Numbered from the stretch's first letter, positions 24,432 to 33,843 are shown. The stretch: 64,000 bases of DNA from Martinezella tropici (GCA_000799755.1 JUHI01000016.1:91371-155370); one strand, 5' to 3'. Numbers and translations: made by a program. Notes: generated from the sequence alone by a model not told the origin.

Positions 24432-25398
24432 CACGCCGGCGCAGCCTGCGGCGCGTGCCGGAAGGGCTTTCGGAAAAGCTGGCGCGATAGCTACGCGAGA
24501 AGGCCGATGCCGAGTTGAAGCCGGTTGCGTCGGCAATCTCCGCAAAGGATGCCTTCGTCTCGATGACCTTGCGCCGAGCCGCATTCAGCCGCAACGCCAG
24601 ATAATGCACATGCGGCGGCGCGCCGATGCTCTCCTGGAACAGCGCCTGCAAGTGACGCGCGCTGACGCCGACGCGCCGGGCAAGACGCGTGAGCACCAGT
24701 GGTTGCTCGATATGATCCTCCATCAGGCGGATGGCTTGAGCGACCCTCGGATCACGCATGCGCAGACCGGCCGTCGACGGCGAGAGCTCGGTCGCGCTTT
24801 GTGTGCTCGCCGGCTCGTAGATGAAGAGGCGGCTAACCTCGAGCGCCAGCGAATAGCCCTGTCGCCGCCGGATGATCTCCAACATCAGATCGACAGTCGG
24901 CAGGGAGCCGGCGGTGGTGATCCGCTTGCCATCGATCACGTAGCGATCCCTGACGGCACGCACATGCGGATAGGCGAGCGCGAAATCGTCGTAATCCTCC
25001 CAGTGGACGGCAGCGGAAACGTTGTCCAGCAGGCTCGCTTCGGCAAGCAGCCAGGTGCCGGATTCGATGCCGGCGACCATCGATCGATGGCGCGCCGTCT
25101 GTGACAGCTGCATTTTCAATGCCTGTGTCGCGCTGCGTCGCCAATTGTAGCTCGCAAGCACGAAAAGCGGCGTGGTGTCCGATGTCGGCCGAAAGCCGGA
25201 GGAAGCCGGCACGGGGATGAGGCTCGTCGTTTCCGCCGGAGAACCATCCGGCGTGAACAGACGCCAGCGATAAAGCTCCGCTCCGGAAATGCGATTGGCT
25301 CCGCGCAACGGTTCGATCACCGAAGCGATCAAAATCAGGTTCGTCTCCGGAAGGATCAGGAGATCGATGTCGAGCGTCTCATTGGCCGATGTCAGCAC
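24403..25398 (-). CDS. cdhR: GlxA-type AraC regulator, probable carnitine regulator
   Basis: A 331-residue regulator. An N-terminal DJ-1/PfpI-like domain (DIDLLILPETNLILIASVIEPLRGANRISG) lacks a clear catalytic Cys, and a C-terminal pair of AraC helix-turn-helix motifs includes LTRLARRVGVSARHLQALFQE and FAEIADATGFNSASAFSRSYRASF. Pseudomonas CdhR has this architecture and activates carnitine catabolism; here the gene is divergent from the carnitine operon across 106 bp, supporting the same role. It overlaps the convergent LysR gene. Confidence 0.82.
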   Translation of the reverse strand: MLTSANETLDIDLLILPETNLILIASVIEPLRGANRISGAELYRWRLFTPDGSPAETTSLIPVPASSGFRPTSDTTPLFVLASYNWRRSATQALKMQLSQTARHRSMVAGIESGTWLLAEASLLDNVSAAVHWEDYDDFALAYPHVRAVRDRYVIDGKRITTAGSLPTVDLMLEIIRRRQGYSLALEVSRLFIYEPASTQSATELSPSTAGLRMRDPRVAQAIRLMEDHIEQPLVLTRLARRVGVSARHLQALFQESIGAPPHVHYLALRLNAARRKVIETKASFAEIADATGFNSASAFSRSYRASFSESPSGTRRRLRRRVTAAGGDST

Positions 25399-25504
25399 TC
25401 AGCATTTCTCCGGTCGCTCCGAAACTGTATCGAATGTTTCCGATTATGCAAAGCATGACAGCGTCTCATGGCTCGTAATGTCTTCAATACGAGGGAGAAC
25501 AAAA

Positions 25505-26407
25505 ATGCCTCTTGCGATGAATCGCGATGTCTTCATCACCTGTGCCGTGACCGGCGCCGGTGACACGGTTTCGAAATCCAGCCATGTTCCGATCACTCCC
25601 AAGCAGATCGCGGAGTCCGCGATCGACGCCGCCAAGGCTGGGGCGGCAGTGGTTCACTGCCACGTCCGCGACCCCGAGACGGGCGCTGCCAGCCGCCGCA
25701 ACGAACTTTACCGGGAAGTCACGGATCGCATCCGTTCTGCCGATGTCGATGTCGTGCTGAACCTGACCGCCGGCATGGGCGGAGACCTCATTTTTGGCGA
25801 TGTCGAAAGCCCCCTGCCCTTGAATGCAAGAGGCACCGACATGGCAGGCGCTTCGGAGCGCGTCAGCCACGTTGCCGAATGCCTGCCTGAGATCTGCACG
25901 CTCGATTGCGGCACGATGAACTTCAGCCTCGGCGATTACGTCATGACCAATACGCCTTCGATGCTGAGGGCCATGGCAAAGAAGATGACCGATCTCGGCG
26001 TGCGCCCGGAAATCGAGGCCTTCGACACCGGTCATCTCTGGTTTGCCAAACAGCTTGCCGAGGAGGGCCTGATCGAGGACCCGGTCCTCATCCAGCTCTG
26101 CATGGGCATCCCCTGGGGGGCGCCCGACGACCTGAATACCTTCATGGCGATGGTCAATAACGTTCCCACAAGCTGGACCTTCTCGGCCTTTTCCATTGGC
26201 CGCAACGCGATGGCCTATCCGGCTGCAGCGATCCTTGCCGGCGGCAATGTCCGCGTCGGGCTGGAAGACAATCTCTATGCCGGCAAGGGCATGCTCGCAA
26301 CCAATGCACAGCTCGTTGAAAAGGCGGTCCAGGTGATTGAGGGCATGGGCGCGCGCATCATCGGCCCAGAAGATGTCCGCAAGAAGCTGAAACTGACGAA
26401 GCGCTGA
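25505..26407 (+). CDS. BKACE enzyme, probable 3-dehydrocarnitine cleavage enzyme
   Basis: A 300-residue beta-keto acid cleavage enzyme (DUF849 family). The metal-binding HCHVRD motif is at residues 51-56, with further family segments LNLTAGMGGD, LDCGTMNF and EAFDTGHLWF. BKACE enzymes condense a beta-keto acid with acetyl-CoA and cleave it. Beside carnitine dehydrogenase the substrate should be 3-dehydrocarnitine, giving betainyl-CoA and acetoacetate. The ATG at 25505 has GGGAGA seven bases upstream; the upstream open frame lacks an SD. First gene of the operon. Confidence 0.88.
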   Translation: MPLAMNRDVFITCAVTGAGDTVSKSSHVPITPKQIAESAIDAAKAGAAVVHCHVRDPETGAASRRNELYREVTDRIRSADVDVVLNLTAGMGGDLIFGDVESPLPLNARGTDMAGASERVSHVAECLPEICTLDCGTMNFSLGDYVMTNTPSMLRAMAKKMTDLGVRPEIEAFDTGHLWFAKQLAEEGLIEDPVLIQLCMGIPWGAPDDLNTFMAMVNNVPTSWTFSAFSIGRNAMAYPAAAILAGGNVRVGLEDNLYAGKGMLATNAQLVEKAVQVIEGMGARIIGPEDVRKKLKLTKR

Positions 26408-26414
26408 GGCCACG

Positions 26415-27905
26415 ATGACGAAGATCAACAAGGCGGCCTGCATCGGCGGCGGCGTCATCGGCGGCGGATGGATCGCCCGTTTCCTGCTCGCGGGCATCGA
26501 TGTCGATGTCTACGACCCGCATCCGGAGGCAACGCGCATCGTCGGCGAAGTACTCGCCAATGCCGAAAAGGCCTATGCGATGCTGACCGGCGCTCCCCTT
26601 CCGCCGCGCGGCAGGCTCACATTCAAGGATACGCTGGAAGCAGCGGTCGATGGCGCCGACTGGATTCAGGAAAGCGTGCCCGAGCGGCTGGATCTCAAGC
26701 GCAACGTGCTGACGCAGATCGACGCGGCGGCAAAGCCGGACGCGCTGATTGGCTCGTCCACTTCGGGCCTGTTGCCAACGGACCTGCAACGCGACATGCG
26801 CCATCCCGAGCGTCTCTTCGTCGCCCACCCCTATAATCCAGTCTATCTGCTGCCGCTCGTCGAAATCGTCGGCGGCGAAAGGACCAGTTCCGCCACGATC
26901 CAGGCGGCGATGGAGCGGCTGCCGCCCATCGGCATGAAGGGCGTGCATATCGCCAGGGAGATCGAGGCTTTCGTCGGTGACCGCCTGCTCGAAGCGCTTT
27001 GGCGCGAGGCGCTGTGGCTTATCAAGGACGATATCTGCACCGTCGAGACGCTGGACGACGTCATCCGCTATTCTTTCGGCCTACGCTGGGCGCAGATGGG
27101 CTTGTTCCAAACCTATCGCATCGCCGGCGGCGAAGCGGGCATGCGGCACTTCCTGGCGCAGTTTGGCCCCGCCCTGCAATGGAACTGGACAAAACTGATG
27201 GATGTCGTCGATCTCGACGACACGCTTGTCGAAAAGATCGGCCAGCAGTCGGACGAACAGGCAGACGGCCTGTCGATCCGCGAACTCGAGCGCATCCGCG
27301 ACGAAAATCTCGTCGGCATCCTCCAGAGCCTCAAAGGTAGCCACGGCGGCAAGGGCTGGGGCGCCGGCAAGCTGCTGAAGGATTTCGAGCAGCATCTTTG
27401 GGCGGCCGGCGGGGGCAAGAAAGAGACGCCGGACGTTACAAGACCGCTACGCCTGATCGACACCAAGGTCAGCCCCGCATGGGTCGACTATAACGGGCAC
27501 ATGACCGAGCATCGCTATCTGCAGGTCTTTGGCGACACATCGGATGCGCTTTTGCGCCTGATCGGCGTCGATCTCGATTATGTCGAGCGCGGCCATAGCT
27601 ACTACACAGTGGAAACCCACATCCGCCATCTCGGCGAAGCCAAGCTCGGACAGGCCATCCATTCGACCGCACAGATCCTCGCATCCGACGAAAAGCGGCT
27701 GCATGTCTTCCATGCGCTGCACGACACTGCGAGTGGCGATCTGATCGCCACCGCGGAGCAGATGCTGCTGCATGTCGACGCGAAAGCGGGCAAAGCCGTT
27801 GCCGCATCGGAGGAGGTGCTGGCGAAGCTGAGGCCGATTGCAGCCGCGCACGCAGTCTTTGCCATGCCGGAGGGAGCCGGCCGTCATGTGGGACAAAAAC
27901 GCTAG
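26415..27905 (+). CDS. L-carnitine dehydrogenase fused to a betainyl-CoA thioesterase
   Basis: A 496-residue fusion. Residues 1-330 form a 3-hydroxyacyl-CoA-dehydrogenase-like L-carnitine dehydrogenase: GGGVIGGGW nucleotide-binding loop, SSTSGLLP (114-121) and HPYNP (138-142). Residues 342-496 form a hot-dog thioesterase (VSPAWVDYNGHMTEHRYLQVFGDTSDALL). The first domain oxidises carnitine to 3-dehydrocarnitine; the second should hydrolyse betainyl-CoA, the BKACE product, to glycine betaine. Pseudomonas encodes these as separate proteins. Seven bases follow the BKACE stop. Confidence 0.88.
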   Translation: MTKINKAACIGGGVIGGGWIARFLLAGIDVDVYDPHPEATRIVGEVLANAEKAYAMLTGAPLPPRGRLTFKDTLEAAVDGADWIQESVPERLDLKRNVLTQIDAAAKPDALIGSSTSGLLPTDLQRDMRHPERLFVAHPYNPVYLLPLVEIVGGERTSSATIQAAMERLPPIGMKGVHIAREIEAFVGDRLLEALWREALWLIKDDICTVETLDDVIRYSFGLRWAQMGLFQTYRIAGGEAGMRHFLAQFGPALQWNWTKLMDVVDLDDTLVEKIGQQSDEQADGLSIRELERIRDENLVGILQSLKGSHGGKGWGAGKLLKDFEQHLWAAGGGKKETPDVTRPLRLIDTKVSPAWVDYNGHMTEHRYLQVFGDTSDALLRLIGVDLDYVERGHSYYTVETHIRHLGEAKLGQAIHSTAQILASDEKRLHVFHALHDTASGDLIATAEQMLLHVDAKAGKAVAASEEVLAKLRPIAAAHAVFAMPEGAGRHVGQKR

Positions 27906-27917
27906 GAGGAAGCGATC

Positions 27918-29078
27918 GTGAATTTCGGACTCAGCGAAGAACAGGAGATGATCGTTAGGACGGTCAGGGACTTCGTGGAGACGGAGATCTATCCGCACGA
28001 AAACGAGGTCGAGCGCACCGGTATCGTGCCGTTCGATCTTGGGCAGGATATCAAGCGCAAATGTATCGAACTCGGCTTCTACGCCTGTAATTTCCCTGAG
28101 GAAATCGGCGGCGCCGGGCTCGATCATGTCACCTTCACGCTCGTCGAGCGCGAGCTTGGTCGTGGTTCCCTAGGGCTCACCGTCTTCTTCGGACGCCCCT
28201 CCGGCATCCTCATGGCCTGCGAGGGCGAGCAACGCGAGCGCTATCTCCTGCCGGCGGTGCGCGGGGAAAGGATCGATGCGCTTGCCATCACCGAGCCGGA
28301 TGCCGGCTCCGACATGCGCGGCATGAAATGCGCGGCACGGCAGGATGGCGATGATTTCGTGCTCAACGGCACGAAGCATTTCATCTCACACGCCGATGTC
28401 GCCGATTTCGTCATCGTCTTTGCTGCCACCGGCGAGGAAGACACTCGCCATGGCGTCAAGAAGAAGATCACGGCTTTCCTAGTCGATCGCGGCACGCCGG
28501 GCTTCGACATTGTGAAGGGCTACGACTCCGTTTCCCATCGCGGCTATCACAATTCTATCCTGAACTTCACCGACTGCCGCCTGCCAAAGTCGCAGGTACT
28601 CGGCGAGGTACATCGCGGCTTCGACCTTGCCAATCAGTGGCTCTACGGAACACGCCTGACCGTTGCCGCGACCTGTGTAGGCCGTGCTCGTCGCGTCTTC
28701 GAACTCGCTCTGCCTTATGCAGCAGAGCGCAAGCAATTCGGCAAGCCGATCGGCGCCAATCAGGGCGTCTCCTTCAAGCTCGCCGACATGATCACCGAGA
28801 TCGACGCCGCCGACCTGCTGACGCTATCCGCCGCCTGGAAGCTCGATGCCGGCCGGCCTGCCAATCGCGAGATCGCCTCGGCCAAACTCTACGCCTCGGA
28901 AATGCTTGCCCGCGTCACCGACGAGGCAATCCAGATCTTCGGCGGCATGGGATTGATGGACGACCTGCCGCTCGCGCGCTTCTGGCGCGATGCCCGCGTC
29001 GAACGCATCTGGGACGGCACATCGGAAATCCAGCGGCACATCATCAGCCGCGATCTGCTTCGACCGTTCGGAGCATGA
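27918..29078 (+). CDS. Acyl-CoA dehydrogenase, probable gamma-butyrobetainyl-CoA dehydrogenase
   Basis: A 386-residue flavoprotein. The three acyl-CoA dehydrogenase parts are intact: N-terminal helices, ALAITEPDAGSDMRGMKC, and the C-terminal QIFGGMGLMDDLPLARFWRDARVERIWDGTSEIQRHI. In medium-chain enzymes the catalytic Glu lies in YEGT; here the equivalent reads WDGT, so the base is Asp or lies elsewhere. Between the carnitine dehydrogenase and CoA-ligase genes, oxidation of gamma-butyrobetainyl-CoA to crotonobetainyl-CoA is the natural assignment. A CaiA-like reductase role is possible. Confidence 0.82.
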   Translation: MNFGLSEEQEMIVRTVRDFVETEIYPHENEVERTGIVPFDLGQDIKRKCIELGFYACNFPEEIGGAGLDHVTFTLVERELGRGSLGLTVFFGRPSGILMACEGEQRERYLLPAVRGERIDALAITEPDAGSDMRGMKCAARQDGDDFVLNGTKHFISHADVADFVIVFAATGEEDTRHGVKKKITAFLVDRGTPGFDIVKGYDSVSHRGYHNSILNFTDCRLPKSQVLGEVHRGFDLANQWLYGTRLTVAATCVGRARRVFELALPYAAERKQFGKPIGANQGVSFKLADMITEIDAADLLTLSAAWKLDAGRPANREIASAKLYASEMLARVTDEAIQIFGGMGLMDDLPLARFWRDARVERIWDGTSEIQRHIISRDLLRPFGA

Positions 29079-29082
29079 GCCC

Positions 29083-31140
29083 ATGACGCAGCGCTCGCTC
29101 GACCGCCTGATCCGACCTAGAACCATCGCCGTCTTCGGCGGCCGAGAGGCACGACGCGTCATCGAGCAATGCGACCTCATGGGATTTGCCGGCGAAATCT
29201 GGCCGGTGCATCCGACACAGGAGAGCGTGCTTGGCCGCCGCTGCTACCGGTCTGTTGCAGAACTGCCGGATGCGCCCGATGCCGCCTTCGTCGGTGTCAA
29301 TCGGACACTGACCATCGATATCGTCAGCGATCTCGCAGCCAGAGGGGCCGGCGGTGCGGTCTGCTACGCCTCGGGCTTCAGCGAAGCCGTCGCGGAACTG
29401 GCCGACGGCGCGGATTTGCAGCGCGCGCTTATCGAGGCTGCCGGCACCATGCCGATCGTCGGACCAAACTGCTACGGCATGATCAACGGTCTGGACGGCG
29501 CGCTGCTCTGGCCCGATCAGCATGGCATTGTCAGAACCGAGCGCGGCGTCGCTATCCTTACACAATCCTCCAACATCGCCATCAATCTCAGCATGCAGAG
29601 GCGCGGCCTGCCCATCAGCTACCTGATGACCGCAGGCAATCAGGCACAGACAGGCTTGTCTGACCTCGCCCGGGCCGTTCTTGAGGACCCGCGCGTCACG
29701 GCGGTCGGCCTGCATATCGAAGGCTTCGGTGATGTAAGGGCGCTGGAAGCGCTTGCGATGCGCGCCAGGGAGTTGAAGAAGCCCGTCGTCGCACTGAAGA
29801 TCGGCAAATCCGAACAGGCACAGCGCGCCACCGTCTCGCATACAGCCTCGCTTGCCGGCAGCGATGCGGTGGCGGGTGCCGTTCTCGACCGCCTCGGCAT
29901 CGGCCGCGTCACGACACTGCCCGAACTCATCGAAACGCTGAAACTGCTGCATGTCGCGGGTCCGCTCGACAGCAATGCGATCTCCTCGATGAGCTGTTCG
30001 GGCGGCGAGGCCTCGCTGATGGCCGATGCTGCCGTCAGCAGGAATGTCGAATTTCGCGCCCTCAAACCCGAACAGCTACCGGCGCTGCGTGCAAGCCTCG
30101 GCCAGATGGTGACGCTCTCCAATCCCCTTGATTATCATACCTTCGTCTGGGGCGATCTGGCACGGCAGACAGACGCTTTCAGCGCCATGTTCGCCGGCGA
30201 CTACGCCCTCAATCTGCTTGTCCTCGACTTCCCGCGCGAAGATCGCTGCGACGGGGCGGACTGGATGATCACGGTCTCTGCCGTGGCTGCGGCCGCCAAG
30301 CAGACCGGCGCCCGCGCCGGCATTCTGGCGACGCTGCCGGAAAACATGCCGGAGACGATCGCCCTGCAATTGACCGAAGCCGGCATCGTGCCGCTCTGCG
30401 GCATCAGCGAGGCACTGGTGGCGGCAGATATTGCCAGTGGCATCGCCAGTGCCTGGAAGAAGCCGCAGCCATTCCCGCTTCTCAGCGCACGCATCGAGGC
30501 AGGTGAAGTCGCAACTTTGAGCGAGGCCGAAGCCAAAACCGAGCTTGCAGCCTCAGGCCTTGCTGTCCCGCTGGGCAAGACCGCCGCGACGGCACGCGAG
30601 GCAGCCGAGCGTGCAGAGCAACTCGGTTTCCCCGTTGCGCTCAAGGCGCTCGGCGTCGAGCACAAGTCCGAAGTCGGCGCAGTCAAGCTCAACCTATGGG
30701 ATAGGAATGCTGTCGGGGATGCGGCCGAGGGCATGGCTTCTTTTGCCCGAGGATTCCTGGTCGAAAAGATGGTCGAGCGCCCGCTCGCCGAGCTGATCGT
30801 CGGCGCGGTCCGCGATCCGGTCGTCGGCCTGACCTTGACGGTCGGTGCTGGCGGAATCCTCGTGGAATTGCTTGAAGATTCCGTCGTTTTGCCGCTGCCG
30901 GTGACGAAAGCCGAGGTCCTGGAGAGGATTTCTCGCCTGAAGGTCAGAAAATTGATCGAGGGTTATCGCGGCAATGCGGGAAGCAGTCTCGAAATCGTTG
31001 CTGATGCCGTCGTATCAACGGCAGAATATGTCGTAAAGAATGCCGCACAGCTTGAGGAACTGGACATTAATCCATTGATGGTCCTACCAGATTCTCGCGG
31101 CGTCATTGCCGCTGACGCCCTCATCCGGCGAAGGAGGTAG
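29083..31140 (+). CDS. NDP-forming acyl-CoA synthetase, probable gamma-butyrobetaine/carnitine CoA ligase
   Basis: A 685-residue ADP-forming CoA ligase with both halves fused: a CoA-binding domain (IRPRTIAVFGG), succinyl-CoA-synthetase-like domains with the phospho-His region ATVSHTASLAGS, and a C-terminal ATP-grasp domain (LAASGLAVPLGKTAATAREAAERAEQLGFPVALKAL). It would activate the trimethylammonium acids used by the neighbouring dehydrogenase and CaiD. The ATG at 29083 follows the dehydrogenase stop by four bases; a longer upstream frame overlaps that gene and is not used. Confidence 0.83.
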   Translation: MTQRSLDRLIRPRTIAVFGGREARRVIEQCDLMGFAGEIWPVHPTQESVLGRRCYRSVAELPDAPDAAFVGVNRTLTIDIVSDLAARGAGGAVCYASGFSEAVAELADGADLQRALIEAAGTMPIVGPNCYGMINGLDGALLWPDQHGIVRTERGVAILTQSSNIAINLSMQRRGLPISYLMTAGNQAQTGLSDLARAVLEDPRVTAVGLHIEGFGDVRALEALAMRARELKKPVVALKIGKSEQAQRATVSHTASLAGSDAVAGAVLDRLGIGRVTTLPELIETLKLLHVAGPLDSNAISSMSCSGGEASLMADAAVSRNVEFRALKPEQLPALRASLGQMVTLSNPLDYHTFVWGDLARQTDAFSAMFAGDYALNLLVLDFPREDRCDGADWMITVSAVAAAAKQTGARAGILATLPENMPETIALQLTEAGIVPLCGISEALVAADIASGIASAWKKPQPFPLLSARIEAGEVATLSEAEAKTELAASGLAVPLGKTAATAREAAERAEQLGFPVALKALGVEHKSEVGAVKLNLWDRNAVGDAAEGMASFARGFLVEKMVERPLAELIVGAVRDPVVGLTLTVGAGGILVELLEDSVVLPLPVTKAEVLERISRLKVRKLIEGYRGNAGSSLEIVADAVVSTAEYVVKNAAQLEELDINPLMVLPDSRGVIAADALIRRRR

Positions 31141-31146
31141 CAGAAG

Positions 31147-31929
31147 TTGCAAGACCCCATTCGAACCCGATGCGAAGACGGCATCCTTGAGGTCATCATC
31201 GACAGGCCGAAGGCGAACTCCATCGATCTGGCGACCAGCCGGAAAATGGGCCTGATCTTTCGCGACTTTCGCGACAACCCGGATTTGCGCGTCGCGATCG
31301 TCACCGGTGCCGGCGAGAAATTCTTTTCGGCCGGCTGGGATTTGAAGGCTGCCGCAGCCGGGGACGCCGTCGATGGCGATTATGGCGTCGGCGGTTTCGG
31401 CGGCCTGCAGGAATTGCGCGATCTCAACAAGCCAATCATCTGCGCCGTCAACGGCATCTGTTGCGGCGGCGGGCTGGAGATCGCGCTATCGACCGATCTG
31501 ATCATCGCCGCCCCGCACGCGACCTTCGCCTTGCCCGAGATCCGCTCCGGCACGGTCGCTGACGCGGCCTCGATCAAGCTACCGAAGCGCATCCCCTATC
31601 ACATCGCCATGGACATGCTGCTGACCGGCCGCTGGCTGAATGTCGAGGAGGCCCATCGCTGGGGCTTCGTCAACGAGATCGTCACCGCCGACAAGCTGAT
31701 GGACAGGGCCTGGGAACTCGCCCGCCTGCTCACAAGCGGGCCACCGCTCGTCTATGCGGCGATCAAGGAGATCGTTCGTGAAGCGGAGGGTTCGACGTTT
31801 CAGACTGCCATGAACAAGATAACCAAGAGGCAGTTTGCGACCGTCGACGTCCTTTATTCGAGCGAAGATCAATTGGAAGGCGCAAGGGCTTTTGCGGAGA
31901 AGCGGCCCCCAATCTGGAAAGGAAGATAG
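31147..31929 (+). CDS. caiD: Crotonobetainyl-CoA hydratase (carnitinyl-CoA dehydratase)
   Basis: A 260-residue enoyl-CoA hydratase of the CaiD type. GVGGFGGLQELRDLNKPIICAVNGICCGGGLEIALSTDLI and FALPEIRSGTVADAASIKLPKRIP follow the E. coli CaiD pattern closely. It interconverts crotonobetainyl-CoA and carnitinyl-CoA. The start is a TTG at 31147, supported by GGAGG nine bases upstream and by the family N-terminus (IRTRCEDGILEVIIDRPKAN). Last enzyme of the carnitine operon, followed by the transporter genes. Confidence 0.88.
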   Translation: MQDPIRTRCEDGILEVIIDRPKANSIDLATSRKMGLIFRDFRDNPDLRVAIVTGAGEKFFSAGWDLKAAAAGDAVDGDYGVGGFGGLQELRDLNKPIICAVNGICCGGGLEIALSTDLIIAAPHATFALPEIRSGTVADAASIKLPKRIPYHIAMDMLLTGRWLNVEEAHRWGFVNEIVTADKLMDRAWELARLLTSGPPLVYAAIKEIVREAEGSTFQTAMNKITKRQFATVDVLYSSEDQLEGARAFAEKRPPIWKGR

Positions 31930-32056
31930 AGGCGGCGGCAACCGCTCAATTTCCCACATGATCGCGGGCAACAGGCTTCAGACGGAAGAGGAAACCGGAA
32001 CGTGAAGTGGCTTGCTCGTGAGTTTTGTCAACACGGCAAGAAGAAGGAACAGGGGA

Positions 32057-33646
32057 ATGAACGACTACACGAAATATCTGGCAAGCCGCGTCGCGGCGGG
32101 CGGCCTGAACCGCCGCGAATTCATGGGACGCGCAATGGCTGCGGGCGTTACTTTGGCGCTCGCCGACAAACTCTTTACCGAAAGTGCAATGGCAGCCGAA
32201 CCGAAGCGCGGCGGTCATCTGAAGCTTGGTCTTGAAGGCGGTGCTGCGACCGATTCCAAGGACCCGGCAAAATTCCTGTCGCAGGTCATGTTCGTCATCG
32301 GCCGCTGCTGGGGCGACATGCTGGTGGAATCCCACCCGCTGACCGGTGCTGCCGTTCCCTCGCTCGCCGAGTCCTGGGAACCGTCGAAGGATGCCGCCAC
32401 CTGGACCTTCAAGATCCGCAAGGGCGTGAAGTTCCATAACGGCAAGGATCTGACGATCGAGGACGTCGTCGCCACACTCAAGCGCCATACCGACGCGAAA
32501 TCGGAATCGGGCGCGCTCGGCGTCGTGAAGTCGATCAAGGAGATCAAGGCAGACGGCGACAACCTCGTCCTGACGCTGACCGAAGGCAACGCCGACATGC
32601 CGTTGCTTCTGACCGATTATCACCTCGTCATCCAGCCGAATGGCGGCTATGACGATCCGCTCGCCTCGATCGGCACTGGCCCCTACAAGCAGGTCAGCTT
32701 CGAGCCCGGTGTGCGCGCGACCTTCGAGCGCAACAAGGACGACTGGCGTACCGATCGCGGCTTCGTCGATAGCGTCGAAATCATCACGATGAACGATGCG
32801 ACGGCGCGTATCGCGGCACTTTCGTCCGGCCAGGTCCATTACATCAACCGCGTCGACCCGAAGACCGTGGATCTGTTGAAGCGTGCACCAACCGTCGACA
32901 TCCTGTCCACCGCCGGCCGTGGCCACTACGTCTTCATCATGCATTGCAACACGGCGCCGTTCGACAATAACGACCTGCGCATGGCGTTGAAATACGCCAT
33001 GGACCGCGAAACCATGGTCAAGAAGATCCTAGGCGGCTACGGCAAGGTCGGTAACGACTTCCCGATCAACAGCACCTATGCGCTCTTCCCCGAAGGGATC
33101 GAGCAACGTGCCTATGATCCCGACAAGGCTGCCTTCCACTACAAGAAGTCCGGCCACAGCGGCTCGGTCCTCTTGCGCACGTCGGAAGTGGCTTTCCCGG
33201 GCGCCGTCGATGCAGCCGTCCTTTATCAGGAAAGCTGCAAGAAGGCCGGGATCAACATCGAGGTCAAGCGCGAGCCGGGTGATGGCTACTGGACGAACGT
33301 CTGGAACGTCCAGCCCTTCTCCACCTCTTACTGGGGTGGCCGTCCGACGCAGGACCAGATGTATTCCACCGCCTACCTCTCGACGGCGGACTGGAACGAC
33401 ACGCGCTTCAAGCGCCCCGACTTCGACAAGCTTCTGCTTCAGGCCCGTTCCGAACTGGACGAGGCCAAGCGCAAGGAGCTTTACCGCGCCATGGCGATGA
33501 TGGTGCGCGACGAAGGCGGCGTCATCCTGCCAATGTTCAACGATTTCGTGAACGCCTCTACCAAGCAGGTGAAGGGCTACGTCCACGACATCGGCAACGA
33601 CATGTCGAACGGCTACGTCGCCAACCGCGTCTGGCTGGACGCCTGA
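32057..33646 (+). CDS. Peptide/nickel-type ABC binding protein, Tat-exported
   Basis: A 529-residue DppA/OppA-family (SBP_bac_5) binding protein. A twin-arginine signal NRREFMGRAMAAGVTLA ends near AMA-AEPKRGG. Core segments include PSLAESWEPSKDAATWTFKIRKGVKFHNGK and IGTGPYKQVSFEPGVRATFERN. The ATG is preceded by AGGGGA. It sits 127 bp after caiD and before two permeases and an ATPase, so it is probably part of quaternary-amine uptake. The protein at 39632-41212 is a close paralogue. Confidence 0.88.
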   Translation: MNDYTKYLASRVAAGGLNRREFMGRAMAAGVTLALADKLFTESAMAAEPKRGGHLKLGLEGGAATDSKDPAKFLSQVMFVIGRCWGDMLVESHPLTGAAVPSLAESWEPSKDAATWTFKIRKGVKFHNGKDLTIEDVVATLKRHTDAKSESGALGVVKSIKEIKADGDNLVLTLTEGNADMPLLLTDYHLVIQPNGGYDDPLASIGTGPYKQVSFEPGVRATFERNKDDWRTDRGFVDSVEIITMNDATARIAALSSGQVHYINRVDPKTVDLLKRAPTVDILSTAGRGHYVFIMHCNTAPFDNNDLRMALKYAMDRETMVKKILGGYGKVGNDFPINSTYALFPEGIEQRAYDPDKAAFHYKKSGHSGSVLLRTSEVAFPGAVDAAVLYQESCKKAGINIEVKREPGDGYWTNVWNVQPFSTSYWGGRPTQDQMYSTAYLSTADWNDTRFKRPDFDKLLLQARSELDEAKRKELYRAMAMMVRDEGGVILPMFNDFVNASTKQVKGYVHDIGNDMSNGYVANRVWLDA

Positions 33647-33688
33647 TGCCCGAAGCCGGGCGATAACGCCCTCACCTCTGACGCAGCC

Positions 33689-33715
33689 GGGATCGCGAAA
33701 GCCCTTCGCGGTCCC
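33689..33715 (+). repeat. Intercistronic hairpin after the peptide-type binding-protein gene
   Basis: GGGATCGCGAA (33689-33699) pairs with TTCGCGGTCCC (33705-33715) with one G-U pair and a five-base loop; no T-run. Its position matches the binding-protein mRNA-stabilising hairpins elsewhere in the window. Confidence 0.55.
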
Positions 33716-33734
33716 CCCGACGTTTACGGCAATC

Positions 33735-33826
33735 CCGGAAAATTGCGTAGCTGCTTTCCGCCCGGAATTGCGTAAGACAACAAGATTGAGCGGCTCACCG
33801 ATTCCCTGAAGCAGGGAACCGCTCTA
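33735..33826 (+). repeat. RIME1-like rhizobial intergenic element, copy 1
   Basis: Two palindromes flank a conserved centre: CGGAAA...TTTCCG (33737-33760), then GGAATTGCGTAAGACAACAA, then GAGCGG...CCGCTC (33788-33824). The same arrangement recurs inverted at 58522-58610 with a closely matching centre. Rhizobial intergenic mosaic element RIME1 has this double-palindrome form. Here it lies between the binding-protein and permease genes. Confidence 0.75.
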
Positions 33827-33843
33827 AGCGCGAGGCATCGGCC

